From Clostridiales bacterium (lineage in GTDB: Bacteria; Bacillota; Clostridia; Oscillospirales; Oscillospiraceae): a DNA stretch of 11,436 nucleotides. The translations under genes and the position numbers were made by a program. Position 1 is the first letter of the stretch. Each line of letters begins with the position of its first letter. The stretch lies in the NCBI GenBank assembly GCA_021205375.1, contig JAJPXR010000169.1:1-11436 (forward strand), read 5' to 3'. The notes under the pieces were generated by a model. That model was given only the letters and a program-made list of their open reading frames with translations. It made no database searches and was not told the origin of the DNA. Shown in pieces: positions 7,166 to 11,436 of the stretch.

Positions 7166-7192
7166 TTAGCACTCTTTTTACCTGAGTGCCAG
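7166..7192 (-). promoter_or_regulatory. CIRCE operator (HrcA binding site), imperfect
   Basis: On the plus strand TTAGCACTC, nine bases, then GAGTGCCAG matches the CIRCE consensus TTAGCACTC-N9-GAGTGCTAA. One arm is perfect and the other differs at two of nine positions. The site lies between the groE promoter and the groES ribosome binding site, the standard location for heat-shock repression by HrcA. hrcA itself is not in the window. Confidence 0.93.
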
Positions 7193-7201
7193 TTCGCTAT
7201 T

Positions 7202-7230
7202 ATAATAGCCTACCTTGCGGCATTTTGCAA
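7202..7230 (-). promoter_or_regulatory. sigma-A promoter of groESL
   Basis: On the minus strand TTGCAA (7225-7230), a 17-base spacer and TATTAT (7202-7207) make a vegetative promoter. A perfect TATAAT overlaps at 7199-7204 with a 20-base spacer. Transcription would start near 7195, at the edge of CIRCE. Confidence 0.75.
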
Positions 7231-7269
7231 GCCTTTTTTTTTGAATTTTTTATGAAGTTCGAAGGCTAA

Positions 7270-7301
7270 ATATCCACAAATTCCGTCACCTTTGTGGATA
7301 A
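7270..7301. promoter_or_regulatory. Inverted pair of DnaA-box-like 9-mers
   Basis: TATCCACAAA (7271-7280) and TTTGTGGATA (7291-7300) are perfect inverted repeats with a 10-base loop. Read as 9-mers, the minus strand has a perfect DnaA box TTATCCACA (7293-7301), and the plus strand has ATATCCACA (7270-7278), one mismatch from consensus. No T-run follows on either side, so it is not a terminator. It lies 40 bases upstream of the groE -35. DnaA binding is possible but unproven. Confidence 0.45.
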
Positions 7302-7390
7302 GGTACGTTTTTGACCGAAAAATGCGCCGAACGCGGTCCTAACAGCCCCAGGATATGCCTGTGCGCGGCGTTCTATGCCGGGACGGAGGC

Positions 7391-7424
7391 GAAAAAAGCA
7401 GCGCCCGCGATGCGCGGGCGCTGC
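7391..7424 (-). terminator. Rho-independent terminator, probably of the XpaC-family gene
   Basis: GCAGCGCCCGCG (7398-7409) and CGCGGGCGCTGC (7413-7424) form a 12-bp perfect stem with a three-base loop. On the minus strand it is followed by six T (A-tract 7392-7397). The nearest upstream minus-strand gene ends at 7664. The 240 bases between them are occupied by a repeat element. Confidence 0.9.
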
Positions 7425-7429
7425 AATGG

Positions 7430-7645
7430 GGAAGGTACTTGTTGCTTTGTCAACATTTTGTCCAGTGCAGTACTACTTTCCCACAGAGAACTGCGGTTCA
7501 GCAACTGACCCCCCTCTTGCCGCCCCTGAAAGGGCAGGGAGGGGCAAAGCCCCGGAAGTGCCGCTTGACGGCGGAGGAGGGCCGCCGCCTTTAGGCGGTG
7601 GCGGAGGGGTTTTCCACGGGTTCACTGACACGGCTGAGCAAAAGA
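7430..7645. repeat. Fold-back repeat element, copy 2
   Basis: The right part (7509-7645) is an inverted half-unit: CCCCTCTTGCCGCCCCTGAAAGGG, then hairpin modules GGGGCAAAGCCCC, GCCGCTTGACGGC and CCGCCGCCTTTAGGCGGTGGCGG, then GGAGGGGTTTTCC. It ends in a CGGCTGAGCAAAAG segment that matches in reverse the outer end of the copy at 9355. The left part (7436-7465, TACTTGTTGCTTTG...TTTTGTCCAG) resembles the right flank of that copy at 9498-9527 at 20 of 30 positions, in the same direction. The core palindrome has one substitution (AGGGCAGG). It fills the space between the XpaC-family stop and the terminator at 7391-7424. Confidence 0.6.
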
Positions 7646-7663
7646 AAGAACGGTCAGTATCGT

Positions 7664-9157
7664 TTATTCGCCGTCCAAATCATCCTTCGTGCGGCGGTAG
7701 AAGCCATCGGCCCAGGAAGCCTCGGCGGTGGTGTCCCGCCGGGCGGGGAAGGGGTTCTCGGCGTACTGGGAGGAGGACTGCGGGAAGGGCTGGGTGGCAT
7801 CCTGCTCAGAGGAGGTCTTGGGTTTCCCCTGGGCAGCGGCGCTGGCCTTGGTCTGAGAGACCGTCCCCTCCGGGTCCAGGGTCAGGCGGATACCGGGGTC
7901 GGCGGACTTCTCCGCCCCCTCCGCTTTGGGCATTTTCATGCCCCCGGCCAGGCCGTCCCGGCTGAGCATTTTCTCCATGACGGAGATGTCGGAGGAAATG
8001 TCCATCATGTCCCCCTCGAAGAGCTTATCCAACTGTTTCTCGAAGCCCTCCACCACCAGGTCCATCATGTTCTCGATGCGCTCCTTGGTGGCGGTGATAT
8101 TGGCCCCCTCTACCCCCTGGCTGTCCAGCTCGGCGTAGGCGTTGAGGATCTTCAGGGTGGTAGGCAGGTAGTAGTTCAGGAACCGGTGCAGCTCGCTGGC
8201 CTTTTCCGGGTGGCGCTTCTGGTAGTCCAGGATGTGGCCGGTGATCTCCTCGATGCGGTCGATCTTCCGGGTGAGGACCGGGTCGGGGATGGCTTGGTTG
8301 ATTTTGCGAATTTGCTCCAGCACGGACTCGTCGCTGGAGCGCTCCTCCTCCGGGGTCTGTGGCTTCGGCTCCGGCTTGGGCTTGGGGGTCACGCCCTTGC
8401 CGTCCAGCACCAGGTAGCCGGTGGACATGTCGATGTAGGCTTTCGGCCCCAACAGGCCGTCGTCCACCATGTCCTGCACCAGATCGCAGGCCCGGTTGTA
8501 GCTGCACGGCATGGCCTCGGCCAGGGTGCGGATGTCGATCTGCTGGTGGTCGCCGATGAGGTTCAGCAGCTTGCGGAACCGGCGGGCCTTCCGGTGCTTG
8601 AACTGGCCCCACACGAACATGCCCGCGCCCACGCCGGCGCAGAGGAAGGGGGCCATCGCGTCCTGGAGGGCGTAGAGGGGATAGTAGGGCAGCCAAAAGG
8701 CCAGCGCGTTCAGGCAGGCGGCCAGGCCGCCCACGCCGACGATGGCGCCCAGCACGGTCATCAGCTTGCCGTCCTTGATTTTGGCGGGTTTCTTCCGGGT
8801 CTTTTGGCCCTGCTGGTCATCTGTTCCGCCATAGCTCCGCTGGTAAGAGGAAGTCTCCCGCTGGAAAGAGAACGTCTGCCGCTGGGCGGAGGAGCGGCCC
8901 TGCCGGGCGGCGTCCCGGGTACGGTTGAACTCCCGCTGAAAGTCCTCCTTGAAGTTGTCGCCAATGACGTGTACATCGTCGGCGAAGTCGTCCAGGGCCT
9001 CCTCCCAGTTGGGACGCTCCGCCTTGGCGCTGTTCTCCGTGGCGATTTTATAAATCAGCAGGCCCAGGCCCACCGGCCAGAAGAAGATAAAGCCGACGAT
9101 GATCAACCCCCAGGGAATGTGGGGGGCTGGGCGGTTGCTGTTGTGGAACTCGTTCAT
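7664..9157 (-). CDS. XpaC-family membrane protein (5-bromo-4-chloroindolyl phosphate hydrolysis family)
   Basis: The 497-residue protein has one N-terminal membrane segment (about 16-38), a charged Q/R-rich region (40-130), two more membrane segments (about 133-155 and 168-184), and a winged-helix-like segment (about 194-251). A K/P/E-rich linker (256-272) and a helical domain (277-403) follow; the latter, with IRKINQAIPD, KIDRIEEITGHIL and LHRFLNYYLPTTLKIL, matches the XpaC family. The tail after 403 is low in structure. XpaC was named for hydrolysis of a chromogenic phosphate but its function is uncertain, and it is often next to telA, which is not seen here. The start is ATG at 9155-9157, with AGGAGG 5 bases upstream; a TTG 21 bases further up would place the ribosome binding site inside the gene. 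Confidence 0.82.
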   Translation of the reverse strand: MNEFHNSNRPAPHIPWGLIIVGFIFFWPVGLGLLIYKIATENSAKAERPNWEEALDDFADDVHVIGDNFKEDFQREFNRTRDAARQGRSSAQRQTFSFQRETSSYQRSYGGTDDQQGQKTRKKPAKIKDGKLMTVLGAIVGVGGLAACLNALAFWLPYYPLYALQDAMAPFLCAGVGAGMFVWGQFKHRKARRFRKLLNLIGDHQQIDIRTLAEAMPCSYNRACDLVQDMVDDGLLGPKAYIDMSTGYLVLDGKGVTPKPKPEPKPQTPEEERSSDESVLEQIRKINQAIPDPVLTRKIDRIEEITGHILDYQKRHPEKASELHRFLNYYLPTTLKILNAYAELDSQGVEGANITATKERIENMMDLVVEGFEKQLDKLFEGDMMDISSDISVMEKMLSRDGLAGGMKMPKAEGAEKSADPGIRLTLDPEGTVSQTKASAAAQGKPKTSSEQDATQPFPQSSSQYAENPFPARRDTTAEASWADGFYRRTKDDLDGE

Positions 9158-9178
9158 TGCGTCCTCCTCTATCTCCAA

Positions 9179-9198
9179 ATGCGGGAAAACTCCCGCAT
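9179..9198 (-). promoter_or_regulatory. Hairpin in the leader of the XpaC-family gene
   Basis: ATGCGGGA (9179-9186) and TCCCGCAT (9191-9198) are a perfect 8-bp stem with a four-base loop, 10 bases upstream of the AGGAGG. It would form in the 5' leader and may protect the mRNA or influence translation. No T-run follows. Confidence 0.5.
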
Positions 9199-9222
9199 CT
9201 CGCTCTCTGTACCCTGATTTCT

Positions 9223-9250
9223 ATTATACTATAAACGGGGATTCCCGCAA
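9223..9250 (-). promoter_or_regulatory. Promoter of the XpaC-family gene
   Basis: On the minus strand a perfect TATAAT (9223-9228) lies 16 bases from TTGCGG (9245-9250). An AT-rich tract (9257-9280) directly upstream could act as an UP element. The leader would be about 60 bases. Confidence 0.65.
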
Positions 9251-9354
9251 GGGGGGATTTTTTAAAAATCTGATTAAAATCCTTGCGCGGAAAGGAAACG
9301 CGGGAAACGCATACATAGGACAATCCCTCCCCCGCGTATCCTAGAATAAACTGG

Positions 9355-9617
9355 TTATCCCTTTTAGTCAGCCTTGTTAATTATTTCAGGTGAAACCCCT
9401 CCGCCGTCAAGCGGCACTTCCGAAGCTACGCTTCTCCCTGCACCACCGCCTGCGGCGGCGGTCCCCCTCCCCTTTCAGGGGCGGCAAGAGGGGCGAGTGC
9501 TTGCTGTTTGGTGTCAGTTTTGTCCAACAAATATGGGATTTTATCTGGAAAACCCACTTTCTAGCCACTAATCACTAGCCACTAGCCACTCAAATAGCGC
9601 AGTTGATTCAAAGGGAT
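9355..9617. repeat. Fold-back repeat element, copy 3, with terminal inverted repeats
   Basis: The left end ATCCCTTTTAGTCAG (9357-9371) is matched in reverse at the right end by GATTCAAAGGGAT (9605-9617). The left half has AAACCCCTCC, the hairpin modules GCCGTCAAGCGGC, GAAGCTACGCTTC and CCGCCTGCGGCGG, the core CTCCCCTTTCAGGGG and AGTGCTTGCTG. The right half lacks the inverted core found in copies 1 and 4 and instead holds a heptamer tandem repeat. It fills most of the gap between the divergent XpaC-family and PRC-barrel genes. No protein is encoded. Confidence 0.65.
9561..9588. repeat. Heptamer tandem repeat CTAGCCA, four copies
   Basis: Units CTAGCCA, CTAATCA, CTAGCCA and CTAGCCA follow each other directly; the second unit has two changes. 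The array lies within the right half of the fold-back element at 9355-9617. It has the same 7-base period as the array at 4758-4789, and both carry TAGC in the unit. Confidence 0.8.
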
Positions 9618-9630
9618 AGTCAGATAGAAT
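9603..9630 (+). promoter_or_regulatory. Candidate promoter of the PRC-barrel gene, overlapping the repeat end
   Basis: TTGATT (9603-9608), a 16-base spacer and TAGAAT (9625-9630) resemble a sigma-A promoter with four and five of six consensus bases. The -35 and most of the spacer are formed by the outer end of the repeat element (9605-9617). Confidence 0.4.
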
Positions 9631-9649
9631 AAAACAAGGGGGGCTGACG

Positions 9650-9940
9650 ATGGAGACGACACTGAACGACCTGCGCTGGAAAGAGGTGATCTGCGTCACC
9701 GACGGGACCCGGTACGGCTATGTGGACGACTGTTCCTTCGACCTGGACACCGGTCAGATACGGACGCTGGTGGTGCCGGGGCGGGCCAGGTTCTTCGGCC
9801 TGTTCGGGCGGCGGGAGGAGCGGCTGGTGCGCTGGGAGGACGTGCGCCGGTTTGGGGAGGACATCATTCTGGTGGAGGGCGCGCCGGAGGTGCGCCCTGC
9901 CGGGCGGGAGCGGAAGAAGTTTTTGTGGTTCCTCCTTTGA
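9650..9940 (+). CDS. YlmC/YmxH-family PRC-barrel protein
   Basis: The 96-residue protein begins METTLNDLRWKEVICVTDGT and contains GYVDDCSFDLDTGQIRTLVV, FFGLFGRREERLVRWEDVRR and GEDIILVE. This is the PRC-barrel pattern of the YlmC/YmxH proteins of spore-forming Firmicutes. These are often annotated as sporulation-associated; the molecular role is unknown. The C-terminal KKFLWFLL is short and hydrophobic but too short for a membrane span. An AAGGGGGG sequence lies 7 bases before ATG 9650. It stands alone, divergent from the XpaC-family gene and convergent with the QueG-like gene. Confidence 0.88.
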   Translation: METTLNDLRWKEVICVTDGTRYGYVDDCSFDLDTGQIRTLVVPGRARFFGLFGRREERLVRWEDVRRFGEDIILVEGAPEVRPAGRERKKFLWFLL

Positions 9941-9948
9941 GTCAGCCG

Positions 9949-9967
9949 CCGCTGGCGCGGCCAGTGG
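9949..9967 (+). terminator. Weak hairpin after the PRC-barrel gene
   Basis: CCGCTGGC (9949-9956) and GCCAGTGG (9960-9967) form an 8-bp stem with one G-T pair and the loop GCG, starting 8 bases after the stop codon. There is only a poor T-rich stretch downstream, so termination is uncertain. Confidence 0.3.
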
Positions 9968-9996
9968 ACAGGGCTCGTCTTTGGTTTGCGGTTTGT

Positions 9997-10040
9997 CCAG
10001 TATAATGCAGTTTTTTACCCAAAAACCTGCATTATGCTGG
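9997..10040. repeat. Long AT-rich hairpin between convergent genes
   Basis: CCAGTATAATGCAG (9997-10010) pairs with CTGCATTATGCTGG (10027-10040) with a single G-T pair. After a one-base bulge, five T pair with five A around the loop. The total is about 19 paired bases. It lies between the convergent PRC-barrel and QueG-like genes. It could end transcription from both sides, although the T-tract is inside the stem, or it could be a remnant of a mobile repeat. Confidence 0.55.
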
Positions 10041-10072
10041 CGGGACCGCTGTCAAAGGCTGACCGGTATGCG

Positions 10073-10915
10073 TTATTCGCTTTTTTTCCGTTTCAGCGCC
10101 AAATTCCGCCGAAGCACCCCCGGCCCGCGCCAGGCGAAGGCCCGGTCGCCGTATTTCTCCCGAAACGTCCGGTTGCTCAGTCCCTCCAAATCCTCCGGGG
10201 TCAGGGAGGACAGATAGGGCTGGGCGGCGTCCTGTCCGGTCAGGTCGGTCAGGGGCGAGAGGGCAGCATCTCGATTATAAGGACAGACCTGCTGGCAGAG
10301 GTCGCAGCCCCAAATCAGCGGGTGAACGGCCAGCAGCGCTTCCTCCTCTGCGGTGAGCGGACCCTTCTTCTGGGTCAGTGCGGAGAGGCATTTGCTCTCG
10401 TCGAAGGACAAACTATCCAGCGCGCCGCCGGGACAGGCCCGGACGCAGGCCCCGCAGCCAATGCAGTCCGGCGCGGGCGCGGCGGCGGAGGGCAGCGGCA
10501 GGTCGGTGAGGATGGTCCCCAAAAAGATCCAACTGCCGTAAGGCTCCACGATGACCAACCCGTTGCGGCCCAGGATACCCACCCCCGCCAGTTTTGCGCA
10601 CTGGCGCTCGTCCAGAGGGGAGCTGTCGGTTCCGGGGACGAACCGGCGTTCCGGGTGGAGCAGGGCCAGTTGCTCCGCCACGCCCCGGAGCCGCCGGAGC
10701 AGGCTCTGGTGGTAGTCCGCGCCACGGGCGTAGAAGGAGAGGTTGCCGGGCCGGTCCCCGGCGAAGTAGGGGTAGGCCGCTACATAGACCCCACGGGCCT
10801 CTGAGCAGAGGGCCAGCGCCTTCTGGCGGCTCTCCGGGGACAGCGCCAAATCGGAGAAGGCGCAGGTCCCCCACGCTGCCGCGCCGGACTGCGCGAAAAG
10901 TTCCGCCGTGGTCAT
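10073..10915 (-). CDS. QueG-like reductase (epoxyqueuosine reductase family), short form
   Basis: The 280-residue protein carries GTDSSPLDERQCAKLAGVGI (95-114), which matches the QueG active-site segment with the probable catalytic D97, and GRNGLVIVEPYGSW (117-129). Two [4Fe-4S] cluster motifs follow: C151-x2-C154-x2-C157-x3-C161 (CIGCGACVRACPGG) and C204-x2-C207-x3-C211 (CDLCQQVCPYN), with C176 between. QueG uses cobalamin and iron-sulfur clusters to reduce epoxyqueuosine to queuosine at the tRNA wobble position. Usual QueG is about 350-380 residues; the C-terminal HEAT-like, tRNA-contacting part is absent, so the substrate is uncertain. The start ATG at 10913-10915 follows GGGGGG by 8 bases. 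A longer frame extends upstream only because the neighbouring repeat element is open. Confidence 0.85.
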   Translation of the reverse strand: MTTAELFAQSGAAAWGTCAFSDLALSPESRQKALALCSEARGVYVAAYPYFAGDRPGNLSFYARGADYHQSLLRRLRGVAEQLALLHPERRFVPGTDSSPLDERQCAKLAGVGILGRNGLVIVEPYGSWIFLGTILTDLPLPSAAAPAPDCIGCGACVRACPGGALDSLSFDESKCLSALTQKKGPLTAEEEALLAVHPLIWGCDLCQQVCPYNRDAALSPLTDLTGQDAAQPYLSSLTPEDLEGLSNRTFREKYGDRAFAWRGPGVLRRNLALKRKKSE

Positions 10916-10962
10916 GAGAACGTCCCCCCTCTCTGATGTTATTTCGGTTTTCTTGTTTGAGT

Positions 10963-11240
10963 ATCCCTTTGAATCAGCCTTGTCGGTAATTTCTGCGCAA
11001 AACCCCTCCACCATGCTTCGCATGGTCCCCCTCCCCTTTCAGGGGAGGCGAGAGGGGATAGTGCTTACTGTAGGGTCAGCAGTTTTGCCAAGCATATTAC
11101 ATATTTTCTGCAAAAAACTACAGTTTTACAGCCAACTGTCCTTCGTTCTTCTACCCTTAGGCGGTGACGCAGGGAGGGGCAAAGCCCCGGAAGTGCCGCT
11201 TGACGGCAGAGGAGGTTCCCAGTTGGAATTGCTAACAAGG
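10963..11240. repeat. Fold-back repeat element, copy 4 (two inverted half-units)
   Basis: The forward half (10963 to about 11080) begins ATCCCTTTGAATCAG, continues TGTCGGTAATTT, AAAACCCCTCC, the hairpin ACCATGCTTCGCATGGT, the core CCTCCCCTTTCAGGGGAGG and ATAGTGCTTACTG. The reverse half (about 11155-11240) has TTAGGCGGTGACGC, GGGAGGGGCAAAGCCCC and GTGCCGCTTGACGGC. It then ends in GCTAACAAGG, which resembles the reversed left end of copy 3. It fills the whole gap between tadA and the QueG-like gene. The peptide frame across it closely repeats one in copy 1 and is not a gene. Confidence 0.7.
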
Positions 11241-11248
11241 TTTTTCGC

Positions 11249-11436
11249 TCACTCCCCCGCCGGGCGGAAAAAGTCCCCCAGCAGGGCGGCGCACTCCTGT
11301 TCCAACACGCCGCCGTACACCGCCGGGCGGTGGTTGAACCGCTCCTGAAACAGGGACAGCACCGACCCGCAGCACCCGGCTTTGGGGTTGGCCGCGCCGT
11401 AGACCACCGCGTCCAGCCGGGCGTTGATGATGGCCC
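11249..11436 (-). CDS. tadA: tRNA-specific adenosine deaminase TadA, C-terminal 62 residues (runs off the right edge)
   Basis: The visible sequence AIINARLDAVVYGAANPKAG, then CCGSVLSLFQERFNHRPAV and GGVLEQECAALLGDFFRPAG, matches the C-terminal part of TadA, the zinc enzyme that converts A34 to inosine in tRNA-Arg(ACG). The fragment begins just after the expected PCxMCAGA zinc motif, so two zinc ligands and the catalytic HAE motif lie outside. The stop is TGA at 11249-11251. The family is about 150-160 residues, so roughly 40% is present. It is upstream of, and parallel to, the QueG-like gene, but the repeat element between them argues against simple co-transcription. Confidence 0.93.
   Translation of the reverse strand, partial: AIINARLDAVVYGAANPKAGCCGSVLSLFQERFNHRPAVYGGVLEQECAALLGDFFRPAGE

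Noticed and set aside
7113..7172. A 20-codon N-terminal extension of GroES
   Set aside because: It would cover the ribosome binding site and enter the CIRCE operator; GroES proteins start at the MKLKPLSDR equivalent.
7270..7301. Replication origin
   Set aside because: Only two DnaA-box-like sites are present, with no dnaA or dnaN gene and no cluster of boxes.
10916..11023. A 36-codon N-terminal extension of the QueG-like protein
   Set aside because: Its first codons (MRSMVEGF) come from the repeat element, and the good GGGGGG ribosome binding site precedes the ATG at 10915.
4814..11240. CRISPR array
   Set aside because: The repeated blocks are hundreds to thousands of bases apart, are in both orientations and vary internally; there is no regular repeat-spacer pattern and no cas gene.

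Overview
The window looks like chromosomal DNA from a high-G+C member of the Clostridia, most likely an Oscillospiraceae gut bacterium of the Flavonifractor, Lawsonibacter or Oscillibacter kind. The reasons are a Gram-positive gene set (RNase J, a PucR-type regulator, a YlmC/YmxH-type PRC-barrel protein, CIRCE-controlled groESL, XpaC), strong AGGAGG ribosome binding sites, GC-rich coding DNA, and short GC-rich repeats in almost every gap. The taxonomic placement is inference from gene content and style, not from a search.

Layout, left to right. (1) 1-316, minus: 5' end of the RNase J gene, running off the window, preceded by a gene-free and apparently structured leader (317-760). (2) 761-3076, minus: a 771-residue sugar-nucleotide pyrophosphorylase with left-handed beta-helix repeats and a phosphomannomutase-like tail whose catalytic motifs are lost. 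(3) 3143-3183: strong minus-strand terminator; 3218-3370, minus: a 50-codon small ORF with its own ribosome binding site and probable promoter. (4) 3571-4746, plus: a PucR-family regulator divergent from the small ORF. (5) 4747-5084: a heptamer tandem repeat and a fold-back repeat element. (6) 5148-7112, minus: groES-groEL with terminator, CIRCE operator and sigma-A promoter, and a pair of inverted DnaA-box-like sequences upstream. (7) 7391-7645: terminator plus a second repeat element. (8) 7664-9157, minus: XpaC-family membrane protein. (9) 9355-9617: third repeat element and another heptamer repeat; 9650-9940, plus: a small PRC-barrel protein. (10) 10073-10915, minus: short QueG-like iron-sulfur/corrinoid reductase. 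(11) 10963-11240: fourth repeat element. (12) 11249-11436, minus: 3' end of tadA.

Most genes are housekeeping genes in single or two-gene units. QueG-like and TadA both concern tRNA wobble-base modification and lie in the same direction, but a repeat element separates them. No phage, CRISPR array, toxin-antitoxin pair or recognisable defence system is visible. The least explained content is between the genes: a family of about 215-280 bp elements with matching outer ends, a conserved CTCCCCTTTCAGGGGAG-type core and exchangeable hairpin modules, found at four loci in 11.4 kb; two heptamer tandem repeats beside them; the 50-codon small ORF; and the long leader of the RNase J gene.
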